This document shows, piece after piece, positions 48,561 to 56,164 of a DNA stretch of 64,000 nt. The notes under the pieces were generated by a model that saw nothing but the letters and a program-made list of their open reading frames with translations, did not search any database and had not been told where the DNA came from. A program made the position numbers and the translations under genes. The stretch covers positions 1-64,000 of the forward strand of contig NZ_CALSFU010000024.1 in assembly GCF_943737005.1 (NCBI RefSeq), read 5' to 3'. The DNA comes from Achromobacter sp. Marseille-Q4962 (lineage in GTDB: Bacteria > Pseudomonadota > Gammaproteobacteria > Burkholderiales > Burkholderiaceae_B). Positions within the stretch are counted from its first letter, which is position 1. Every line of letters starts with the position of its first letter.

Positions 48561-49361
48561 TCAGGCCCGGCGCCAGCGCGGTGGGCGCTTTTCCAGGAAC
48601 GCGTCGATGCCCTCGCGGGCGTCGTCCTCCATCATGTTGTGCGCCATGACGTCCGCCGCGTATTCGTAAGCGTCGCCCAGGGCCATCTGCCGCTGCCGGT
48701 AGAACATGCGCTTGCCGTAGCGGATGGCCGCCGGGCTCTTGGCCAGGATGTCCCGCGCCAGCTCCGCCACGCGGGCGTCCAGCCGCTCGGCGGGCACCGC
48801 ATCGTTGACCAGGCCCCAGTCCAGCGCCTGGGCGGCGTCGATGAACCGGGCGGTGACCAGCATTTCGAAAGCGCGCTTGGCCGACATATTGCGCGACAGC
48901 GCGACCGCGGGCGTGGAGCAGAAGAGCCCGACGTTGATGCCCGACACCGCGAAGCGCGCCGTGTCGGCGCATACGGCCAGATCGCAGCTGGCCACGAGCT
49001 GGCAGCCGGCCGCCGTGGCGATGCCCTGCACCTTGGCGATGACCGGCACCGGCAGGGCCTGCAGGCCCTGCATGACCGCGCTGCATTTGCGGAACAGCGC
49101 GCGGTAGTCATCCAGGTCGGGCTGGCTGCGCATCTCCCGGAGATCGTGGCCGGCGCAGAACGCCTTGCCCGCCGCTTCCAGCACCACGCAACGCACCGAG
49201 GCATCGCGCTCCAGGGCCTGGAGCTCGCGCTGCAGGGCGTCCAGCAGGCCGGCGCAAAGCGCATTGAACCGGGCGGGCCGGTTCAGCCGCAAGGTCGTGA
49301 CGCCGCCGTCGTCGGAACGTTCGAGCATGGGGGCTTCGGCAGCGGTCTGCAAGGCGGGCAT
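48561..49361 (-). CDS. crotonase-fold protein (ECHDC3-like), catalytic glutamates absent
   Basis: A 266-aa enoyl-CoA hydratase/isomerase-fold protein. The oxyanion-hole segment AFCAGHDLREM is intact. At the sites of crotonase Glu144 and Glu164 it has Gln121 (in ATAAGCQLVASC) and Gly141 (in FAVSGINVGLFCST), so hydration of enoyl-CoA by the classical mechanism is unlikely. The GINVGLFCSTPAVALSR segment is typical of ECHDC3-like proteins. The start at 49361 has GAGGAG ahead. Upstream on the strand is an MFS exporter (49453). Confidence 0.88.
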   Translation of the reverse strand: MPALQTAAEAPMLERSDDGGVTTLRLNRPARFNALCAGLLDALQRELQALERDASVRCVVLEAAGKAFCAGHDLREMRSQPDLDDYRALFRKCSAVMQGLQALPVPVIAKVQGIATAAGCQLVASCDLAVCADTARFAVSGINVGLFCSTPAVALSRNMSAKRAFEMLVTARFIDAAQALDWGLVNDAVPAERLDARVAELARDILAKSPAAIRYGKRMFYRQRQMALGDAYEYAADVMAHNMMEDDAREGIDAFLEKRPPRWRRA

Positions 49362-49452
49362 GGCGTTCTCCTCTCATGGTCGGGATTCGGGGCCGGGCCG
49401 GTCTTTGCCGGCGCCGGCACGCGCTGGGGCATGTTAACGCTTCGGCGCCGCC

Positions 49453-50664
49453 TCAGGACCGCGCGGCCGGCGGCGTTTCGCGGTTCATGCGCCCGGCCAG
49501 CAGCCACAGGGGGCCCACGATGGCTCCGCCCGCCAGCGCCATGGCGGCCTGCGGCGCGATGCCGCTTTCCAGCAGCAGCGTGGCGGCCAGCGCCGAGCCG
49601 CTCATTTCCAGCAGCCCGAACACTGCGGCGGCGGTGCCGGCGCGATCCGCGAACGGCTCCAGCGCGAGGCTCAGCGCCGAACCCAGGGCCAGCGAAAAAC
49701 CCACCGTCAGCACGGCGACCGGCGCCATGAAGGCCGCCGCCGACAAAGGCAGCCACAGCCATGCCGCCACGTGCATGGCGCTGGCCGCGAGCAGGGCCGC
49801 CATGCCGGTGCGCACCATGGCGCGGCGCCCGAAACGCCTGATGAACAGGGGCGCAAGAAAGAACGCGCCGATATTGATGGCGGCGTTGCCGCCGAACCAG
49901 GCGGAAAACCCCAGTTCGGAATAGCCGAGCTGCTGCACGAGCACCACGGGCGCGGCCGACACGAACACCAGGATCATGGCCATGCCGGCCAGCGCGAAGG
50001 CCGCGTAGTAGTAAAAGCGCGCGCTCGCCACGATGGGCTTGTAGCGCGCCACGCTGTAGAGCGGCGCGCTGGCGGCCCGCTCGTGCCGCGCATGGGTTTC
50101 CTCGAAGCGCCGGACCAGCAGGACGGCCAGCGCCAGAGCGAACGCCGCCATGAAACCGAAGGTGCTGCGCCAGCCCGCGTGCATGGCGAGCAATCCGCCC
50201 ACCATCGGCGCCAGGGCGGGGACCAGGCACAACGCCCCGTTCAGATAGCTGTAGATGCGCGCGCCTTCCGTGGGGCTGTAGCGGTCGCGCACCGCCGCGA
50301 ACGCCACCAGCGAAGCCGCGCACGCGCCCAGCCCCTGGACCACGCGCGCCGCATAGAACGTCTCGATGGAAGGAGCCAGCGCTCCCAGCGCCGAGCCCGC
50401 CAGGTATGCCGCCACGCCGGCCAGCGCCACGGGCCGGCGGCCGTGCCGGTCCGCAAGCGGCCCGATCAGCACCTGGCCCAGGCCCACGGTGAAAATGAAG
50501 AGCGTGATGCTGGCCTGCAAGCCGCTCATCGGCGCTCCGAACGCCGCCGCCATCGCGGGCAGAGAAGGAAGATAGATATCGATCGCCATGGGCGCCAGCG
50601 TCACCAGCCCCATCAGCAATCCAACCAGCCATGCGCGCCGCGCCGGCGCCTCCGCAAATGCCAT
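49453..50664 (-). CDS. Bcr/CflA-type MFS drug exporter
   Basis: A 403-aa major-facilitator protein of the 12-TM DHA1 group. Motif A between TM2 and TM3 reads GPLADRHGRRPVALAG; N-terminal MAIDIYLPSLPAMAAAF and motif C-like region ALCLVPALAPMVGG are typical of Bcr/CflA exporters. The drug range is unknown. The leader (50665-50750) is AT-rich around TATAGGATAATT, a plausible -10. It is followed on the same strand by the crotonase-fold gene 91 bp on. Confidence 0.9.
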   Translation of the reverse strand: MAFAEAPARRAWLVGLLMGLVTLAPMAIDIYLPSLPAMAAAFGAPMSGLQASITLFIFTVGLGQVLIGPLADRHGRRPVALAGVAAYLAGSALGALAPSIETFYAARVVQGLGACAASLVAFAAVRDRYSPTEGARIYSYLNGALCLVPALAPMVGGLLAMHAGWRSTFGFMAAFALALAVLLVRRFEETHARHERAASAPLYSVARYKPIVASARFYYYAAFALAGMAMILVFVSAAPVVLVQQLGYSELGFSAWFGGNAAINIGAFFLAPLFIRRFGRRAMVRTGMAALLAASAMHVAAWLWLPLSAAAFMAPVAVLTVGFSLALGSALSLALEPFADRAGTAAAVFGLLEMSGSALAATLLLESGIAPQAAMALAGGAIVGPLWLLAGRMNRETPPAARS

Positions 50665-50824
50665 TGTCCCTGCCGGCTGCCGCTCCGGCCCTGAAAAAAC
50701 CTGAAATTATCCTATAGTCCGCGGGGCGGGCCGTTGCGCCGGCGGGGGGCTCTCCGCCGAAGGCCCTGCGGACCTGCCGGAAATTGCGGCCGCCGCGGCG
50801 TGCGATAGATAGAATGGATGGGCC

Positions 50825-51130
50825 ATGGATACGCCCTCGACCCGCCCCCGCATCGTCATTTCCTATTGCACGCAATGCCAATGGCTGTTGCGCGCGGCCT
50901 GGATGGCGCAGGAACTGCTTTCCACGTTTTCCACCGATCTGGGCGAGGTGGCGCTGCAGCCCGGCACCGGCGGCATTTTCCAGATTACCTGCAACGGCGA
51001 TCTCATCTGGGACCGCAAGCGCGACGGCGGTTTCCCCGACGCCAAGACGCTCAAGCAGCGCCTGCGCGACCGGCTGGATCCCGGCCGGTCGCTGGGCCAT
51101 ATTGACGGCCATTCCGCGGAACGTTCCTGA
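50825..51130 (+). CDS. SelW/Rdx-like redox protein
   Basis: A 101-aa SelT/SelW/SelH-family protein with a thioredoxin-like fold. The redox motif CTQC is at residues 15-18 (ISYCTQCQWLLRAAWM); in selenoprotein W the second position is selenocysteine, here Cys. FQITCNGDLIWDRKRDGGFPD is the family's conserved second segment. The function is unclear in bacteria. The start at 50825 lacks a strong ribosome site. Confidence 0.9.
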   Translation: MDTPSTRPRIVISYCTQCQWLLRAAWMAQELLSTFSTDLGEVALQPGTGGIFQITCNGDLIWDRKRDGGFPDAKTLKQRLRDRLDPGRSLGHIDGHSAERS

Positions 51131-51252
51131 AAGTGACAGGATAATTCTGTTATTTCGGCGATTTTTGTGCTAAAATCTTCGAATTGCCGGCCAAGATATG
51201 TCAAATATCAAAAACAACAATAAACGCCGACATCCCTTTCGCGGTGCGCCTG

Positions 51253-51282
51253 AATTGCCGTCCCCCGCCACCACCGGCAATT
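51253..51282. repeat. 8-bp inverted repeat in leader of 49-aa gene
   Basis: AATTGCCG at 51253-51260 pairs with CGGCAATT at 51275-51282. It lies downstream of an AT-rich stretch with TAAAAT (51171-51176), a candidate -10, and 71 bp before ATG 51354. Confidence 0.5.
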
Positions 51283-51353
51283 ATTCGGCGCGCTGAATCC
51301 GGGGCTGCGCACGAGGGCGGGGGAGTCCGGGGCCCGCATACAGGAGAGCGCGC

Positions 51354-51503
51354 ATGTCGCAGAAATTCATTGGCAAGAAATGGAACTTTGAAGTCGCTCC
51401 GCTTAACTGGAAAGCTCCCGGCCAGAAAAAGGAATCCGAATCCAAGCCGGTGAAATCGGCCCAGGACCATTCCGGCGAAGCGGAGCGCCGCCGCGCTGCG
51501 TAA
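51354..51503 (+). CDS. 49-aa hypothetical protein
   Basis: A 49-aa basic protein, MSQKFIGKKWNFEVAPLNWK followed by Lys/Glu/Ser-rich sequence ending ERRRAA. No family is recognised. It has CAGGAG ahead of the ATG, a 223-bp AT-rich leader and a strong hairpin 46 bp after the stop, so it looks like a discrete, well-expressed unit. N-terminal aromatic residues may pack against a partner; the tail is disordered. Confidence 0.7.
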   Translation: MSQKFIGKKWNFEVAPLNWKAPGQKKESESKPVKSAQDHSGEAERRRAA

Positions 51504-51548
51504 TGCGCGCCAGGGCCGGCGCAGGGCGCCGGTCGGCAAGGCTTCCTT

Positions 51549-51582
51549 ACAGGGCGGGCAATCGCAGGATTGCCCGCCCTGT
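51549..51582. terminator. 15-bp-stem hairpin terminator
   Basis: ACAGGGCGGGCAATC, loop GCAG, then the exact complement GATTGCCCGCCCTGT. It lies between the 49-aa gene and the convergent diguanylate cyclase. No T-run follows, but the stem is perfect and could serve both directions. Confidence 0.8.
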
Positions 51583-51736
51583 GCATTGATGCGTTGCGCA
51601 TCCCGATCCCTCCACGGCCTCGGCGCGCCCGCGTTTCGGCGCTCCGCGTTCAGGCGTCCCCCGGGTTGGATGTAGCGGGCTTCGGCGCGGCGGGGTTTCG
51701 GCGCGCCCGGAGGGCCGGGGCGGCCGCGGGCTCCGC

Positions 51737-53551
51737 TCAATGCCCCGCCGTCTGGCCGCGCAGGTTTTGCGCCGCCGGCGCGGCGTCGCTGCTTTCTCCC
51801 CAGGCCTGGTACAGCACGCGATTGCGCCCGCCCGTCTTGGCCTGGTAGAGCATTTCGTCGGCATGGCGAAAGAGCGTGTCGCTGCGCGCGCCCTTGTGCC
51901 AGCGCAGGCACGCCACGCCGAAGCTCGCCGTAATGCGGAAGCGGAAGCCTCCGTCGGCCACCACTTCGGCGCGTTCGATCGCCGAGCGCATGCGCTCGGC
52001 CATTTCCACCACGTGCGCCACGCTTTCGCCCAGGCACAGCGCCGCGAATTCCTCGCCGCCCACTCGCGCCACCACATCCGACTGCCGCCAGGTCTTGCGG
52101 CACAGATCGGCCACCGTGCGCAGCGCCTGGTCGCCGGCCGCATGGCCGCAGGTATCGTTCACGCGCTTGAACTCATCGATGTCGAACAGGATGAACGCCA
52201 GCACGGGCGGGGAGCCGCGCCACTGGCTGCGCAGCGTCTCGAAGTGCGTTTCGAACGCACGGCGGTTGAGCAGGCCCGTCAGGAAATCGGTTTCCGCCAT
52301 ATGGGCAAGGTCTTCGATAAGGCGGTCGCGTTCGCGCTGGAGCTGGCGCTGCGTGGCGGCATTGTCCTTGAGGACATTGAGCGCATGGAACATCCCGTCC
52401 ACCTCGCCGCGGTACTTTCCCACCGGGATTTCGCCCACTGGCCCGCCGTCGGCGATGGCGCCGATCAGCCGGGTGGCCTGCACGAACGGACGGATCACGC
52501 GGCGGCGGAATTGCCCGAGCGACAGCAGCAAGGCCGCGGCCAGCGTGGCGGCCGCCAGCAGGGTAACGGTCAGTAGCCGCAACGATTCGCGGCGCTGGGC
52601 TTCGATGTGCGCCTGCAGGTCCGCGAGCATCACGTCGCGGAACTCCGTGATCGACCGCATCATCGGCACATATCTGGCCGCCAGTTCGGCCGTGGTGACC
52701 GGCGCGGGCTGCCGCGCCGCCTCGTCGCGCACCTTGGCAATATATTGCAGCCCCTCGCCGAAATACCCTTGCAGCAGTCTCCGGTATGCCGCCGAGGGCC
52801 GCGGCTCGGGCAGCGTGTCGATACGCGCGGCGATCAGCGCGCGCAGCGTGTCGATGCGTCCCAGGGTGTGCTCGATGCGGTACTCGTCGTCCTGCGTCAG
52901 CTTTCTCTGCTTGACCAGCGCGGGCGTGAACATCGAACCCAGCAGCCCGGCCTGCTCGCGCAGCTCCGCCGCCAGCAGGGAGAGCGCGAGCAGGCTGGGC
53001 GCGTCCGTGTCGTTGCGCAGCACTCTGGCCACGCCGCCCGCCATGGATGCCTGCAGTTCCGGGATAATCGCCACCATTTTCTCCACGGCCTGGAGAAAGA
53101 CGCGGCCCGACACTTCGGCATGCGGCGTGGCGAAAAGCCGGTCCGCCATTTCGCGCGCTTCGAGAAGAAGATGGCGGATCCGCTGGACATTATTGAACTC
53201 GGGCGCCGAATCCGGATAAAGCGGCGCACGATACAGCGCCAGCAGATCGGCGATTTTGGCTTCGCTCTGTTCGCGCGCGATGCGCACGCGCTCGAGCGCG
53301 GAAGCCGGCACGGGATAATCGAAGCCGAATGCCGCATTCATGGGGCCGCGTTCCGCCGAAACCCGTTCCATCGCCTGGAGCGTGGCGCGGACGATGTCGA
53401 ATCCGCGTTGCGCCTCGCGCGCCGACGAAAATGCCTTCCAGTTATGCATCAGCAGCATGCCGGTCAGTATGGATACCGGAACCAGGACCGCCACTGCGAG
53501 AAGCAGAAAATAGCGTTCCAGGGATTTCACGGAAAAAGCGCTGCGCAGCAT
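51737..53551 (-). CDS. membrane diguanylate cyclase
   Basis: A 604-aa GGDEF protein. TM1 is at about 14-35 (YFLLLAVAVLVPVSILTGML). A long periplasmic helical domain (about 40-325) leads to TM2 (about 330-350, LLTVTLLAAATLAAALLLSL), then a HAMP-like linker and the GGDEF domain (about 430-590). The active site is RVGGEEFAAL (near residue 498), so synthesis of c-di-GMP is expected. The RQSD I-site lies five residues before it, giving product inhibition. The periplasmic domain is not one I can name. The ribosome site is weak. Confidence 0.93.
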   Translation of the reverse strand: MLRSAFSVKSLERYFLLLAVAVLVPVSILTGMLLMHNWKAFSSAREAQRGFDIVRATLQAMERVSAERGPMNAAFGFDYPVPASALERVRIAREQSEAKIADLLALYRAPLYPDSAPEFNNVQRIRHLLLEAREMADRLFATPHAEVSGRVFLQAVEKMVAIIPELQASMAGGVARVLRNDTDAPSLLALSLLAAELREQAGLLGSMFTPALVKQRKLTQDDEYRIEHTLGRIDTLRALIAARIDTLPEPRPSAAYRRLLQGYFGEGLQYIAKVRDEAARQPAPVTTAELAARYVPMMRSITEFRDVMLADLQAHIEAQRRESLRLLTVTLLAAATLAAALLLSLGQFRRRVIRPFVQATRLIGAIADGGPVGEIPVGKYRGEVDGMFHALNVLKDNAATQRQLQRERDRLIEDLAHMAETDFLTGLLNRRAFETHFETLRSQWRGSPPVLAFILFDIDEFKRVNDTCGHAAGDQALRTVADLCRKTWRQSDVVARVGGEEFAALCLGESVAHVVEMAERMRSAIERAEVVADGGFRFRITASFGVACLRWHKGARSDTLFRHADEMLYQAKTGGRNRVLYQAWGESSDAAPAAQNLRGQTAGH

Positions 53552-53775
53552 ATACCGGAGGGGATGCCCGTTCTGTTTGCTGCGGAGAATACTTTAAATA
53601 TGAACGGGCGGCGTCCCTGTGCCACAGAAAATACATTTCTTGATAATTGGCATGAAATAAAACGTTGTGGTCCCGGTTTGAATTTCAATTGGCTGCGGAT
53701 ACCTGCGTTTTATTTCGCCTCGGCGGCAGATTGCGCGCGAACGAAAAAAGCGCGCGCATCGGCGGAAAGGGAAAC

Positions 53776-54924
53776 CTAAGGCCCGGCGCGGTCCGCCGCG
53801 ACGGAGTCCGGGGCGGAACTGCCGGGGGCCGGATCCGCGCGATCGTCTTGCGGCTCCAGCAGGCGGGCGGCGGGAGACTGCGCGGCAGATCCCGCGCGGA
53901 AATACCGCATGACCGTGCTGACGCTGGCATGACCCGTCATGGCCATGGCGTCGCCCAGGGGCACCTGCCGGCGCCCGGCTTCGGTCACGAAGCCCGAGCG
54001 CAGACTGTGCGCGGAGTAGGCGTCTTCCAGACCCGCGAGCCGGCAGCGTTTACGCACGATGTCGCGCACGGCCGCCGGCGCCAGGGGCTCGGCCACCACC
54101 CCGCCGCGGCGTATTCGCCGGAAGAGGGCGCCGTGCCTGATGCCGCTGGCGCGCAGCCACTCGGCCAGCGCCTGGGCGGCCACGCCCACGATGGGCTTGG
54201 CGTCGTCGGCGCGCGGCGCCCCCGAGGGGTTGGTCTTGGAGGCGCCCAGGCGGTACAGGTAGCCGTCGGCCGTGGCCACCGTGTTCTCCACGGTGGCCTG
54301 CGCCACTTCGGAGCGGCGCCGCCCGCCGCTTGCCCAGGCAAACAGCAGCAGCGCCCTGTCGCGCAAACCGCAAAGCGAATCGTCGCAGGTTGCCAGCAAC
54401 GCCTCCAGCGGCTCGCGCGTGAGCGCGGGCTTCTGGCGAGGCCCGGCGCCGCGGCGCGCGTAGGCGCGCCGGGTGCGCGACAAGAGCTCGCGCAGCGCCG
54501 CGCTGCGGCACGGATTGGGGTGGCGCAGGGCATCGTGCGCCTTGGACAGCACCGATATCCGCAGCATCAGCGTATTGAGGCTGGGCGGCCCCAGGCGGGC
54601 CTTGGCGCCCTGGCGCACCAGCGCCTCGTCGATTTCCGCGGGTAATTCGCACACCAGCGCGCGGCCCTCGGCCCGCTGGGCATGGTCCACCACGAACTGC
54701 ATGACGGCGGCCTCCGGCAGCGGCAGGGCAAAAGGGCGTCCATAGCGCAATTCGTACCAGGCCGCCCAGTACCGCAGCGCGCTGCGGTAGCTGGCCAGCG
54801 TGTTGGGGGCGCTGCCTTCGCGCAGCAAGGCGCGGGCGGCGGCTTCGGCCCGCCGGTCCAGCGTGTCCGGATCCAGCCATTTGACGGGCAGGGCGCGCTG
54901 GCCGGGTTTCATGGCGTGCCGCAT
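53776..54924 (-). CDS. tyrosine recombinase/integrase
   Basis: A 382-aa phage-integrase-family recombinase. The N-terminal SAM-like domain (about 25-150, TLASYRSALRYWAAWYELRY) precedes the catalytic domain with Arg in WASGGRRRSEVAQ, HxxR in AHSLRSGFV, His in MTGHASVSTV and nucleophile Tyr in VMRYFRAGS. The C-terminal tail is acidic. The start is uncertain: 54924 or 54912. It is divergent from the KfrA-like gene at 55065 across an AT-rich gap, a pairing that suggests a mobile or formerly mobile unit, but no attachment sites were found. Confidence 0.92.
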   Translation of the reverse strand: MRHAMKPGQRALPVKWLDPDTLDRRAEAAARALLREGSAPNTLASYRSALRYWAAWYELRYGRPFALPLPEAAVMQFVVDHAQRAEGRALVCELPAEIDEALVRQGAKARLGPPSLNTLMLRISVLSKAHDALRHPNPCRSAALRELLSRTRRAYARRGAGPRQKPALTREPLEALLATCDDSLCGLRDRALLLFAWASGGRRRSEVAQATVENTVATADGYLYRLGASKTNPSGAPRADDAKPIVGVAAQALAEWLRASGIRHGALFRRIRRGGVVAEPLAPAAVRDIVRKRCRLAGLEDAYSAHSLRSGFVTEAGRRQVPLGDAMAMTGHASVSTVMRYFRAGSAAQSPAARLLEPQDDRADPAPGSSAPDSVAADRAGP

Positions 54925-54944
54925 CCTGTAGGAAATAATAAATA

Positions 54945-54959
54945 ATACATATGATGTAT
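54945..54959. promoter_or_regulatory. ATACAT-ATG-ATGTAT inverted repeat
   Basis: A 6-bp perfect inverted repeat in the AT-rich gap between the recombinase and KfrA-like genes. It is a candidate operator or recombination site. Confidence 0.5.
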
Positions 54960-54985
54960 GATATCTAACGTATAGAACAGATAAA

Positions 54986-55010
54986 TCACGATAATGTTCT
55001 CTTATCGTGA
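54986..55010. promoter_or_regulatory. TCACGATAA-N7-TTATCGTGA operator-like repeat
   Basis: A 9-bp perfect inverted repeat with a 7-base spacer, 55 bp before the KfrA-like ATG. KfrA proteins bind and repress their own promoter, so this is a good candidate operator. Confidence 0.6.
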
Positions 55011-55064
55011 GTAGTTTGGCCGCAACGCGCCGGGCAATCAAGCCGGGCAGGCAAGGAGGCGAGC

Positions 55065-56078
55065 ATGGCAACGGGCATAGGCGAACAAGACGTATGGGCG
55101 GCGGCCGATGCGCTGCTCATGGAGGGCGCGCGGCCGACCATCGAGCGGGTCAGGCAGAAGATCGGGCGCGGTTCGCCCAATACGGTCAGCCCGCACCTGG
55201 AAAGCTGGTTCCGCGCGCTCGGCGCGCGCATCAAAGACCCCGGCGCATTCGCGGCGGCGCCTGCCGCGCCCGATCCGGTGCGGCAGGCCGCCGCGCAACT
55301 ATGGGAAACGGCCCTGGCCACGGCGCGCCAGGAACAGGCCGAAGCGCACCGCCAGCGCATGGCCGAATGCGACGAACGCCAGGCCGCGCTGGCGACCCGC
55401 GCCGAGGCGCTGCAAGCCCGCGAGCAAGCGCTCCAGCGGCGCGAGCAAGACCTGGCGGCAGCCGTGGAGCTGGCGCGCGCGCAGTTGCGGGACAGCAATG
55501 CGCGCCTGCAGGCCGCCGAGACGCGGCTGGCCCAGCAGGACGCGCAGGTCCAGGCCCTGGCCGCCGAACTGGCCCAGGCCCGGGCGCGCGCCGACGCCGA
55601 GCAGGCCGAGCACCGCCAGGCGCGCATCGCCCACCAGGAGGCGCAGCAGGCGCTGGAAGCCCGGCACGCGGCGCATGAGCGCCGCTGGCTGACCGCGCTG
55701 GACGCCGAGCGCGAAGCGGCGCGGAAACTGCGCGCCCGGCTGGACGAGGCCGCCTCGCGCGAGCAGGGCCTGCAGGCGCGCGTGCGCGAAATGGAAGCGG
55801 CGCTGGCCGAAGCCACGCGCGCCGCCGAACGCAAGGCCCAGACGCTGCAGGCGGAGTCGGCCGCGGCGCTGGCTCGGCAGCGGGCCGCGCTGGAGGGCAG
55901 GGCAAACACGGCCATTCAGGCGCTCAACGCGGCGCGCCAGCAGATCGAGGCGCTCGAATCGCGGCTGGCGCGGGCTGAAGAGGGGCTGCAGGAAGCGCAT
56001 GCGGCCCAGGCCCGCAAGGACGAGCAGCTGGCCGAACTTGCGCGCCACCTCGTCGCCGCCACCCGGCCTGCCGCTTGA
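55065..56078 (+). CDS. KfrA-like DNA-binding coiled-coil protein
   Basis: A 337-aa protein. Residues 1-75 match the KfrA N-terminal DNA-binding domain (VWAAADALLMEGARPTIERV, then a GRGSPNTVSPHLESWF helix-turn-helix). Residues 100-330 form one long Ala/Arg/Glu/Gln-rich coiled coil. Plasmid KfrA proteins autoregulate and aid plasmid stability; chromosomal copies are often next to recombinases. ATG has AAGGAGG upstream. Its stop overlaps the -35 of the copA promoter. Confidence 0.9.
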   Translation: MATGIGEQDVWAAADALLMEGARPTIERVRQKIGRGSPNTVSPHLESWFRALGARIKDPGAFAAAPAAPDPVRQAAAQLWETALATARQEQAEAHRQRMAECDERQAALATRAEALQAREQALQRREQDLAAAVELARAQLRDSNARLQAAETRLAQQDAQVQALAAELAQARARADAEQAEHRQARIAHQEAQQALEARHAAHERRWLTALDAEREAARKLRARLDEAASREQGLQARVREMEAALAEATRAAERKAQTLQAESAAALARQRAALEGRANTAIQALNAARQQIEALESRLARAEEGLQEAHAAQARKDEQLAELARHLVAATRPAA

Positions 56079-56105
56079 CCTTCCCATGGTGGTAATCCTT
56101 AGAGT
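56075..56105 (+). promoter_or_regulatory. MerR-type (CueR/HmrR) promoter of copA
   Basis: TTGACC (56075-56080) and TAGAGT (56100-56105) are separated by exactly 19 bp, the stretched spacing used by MerR-family activators. The CTTGACCTTCCCATGGTGG part matches the first half of copper-regulator sites; the second half is degenerate. Confidence 0.7.
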
Positions 56106-56164
56106 GTGAACCTGGAGTGTGAATCATCGCGGCATTGCCGCGCCCCAGGACACCAGGAGTTGCC

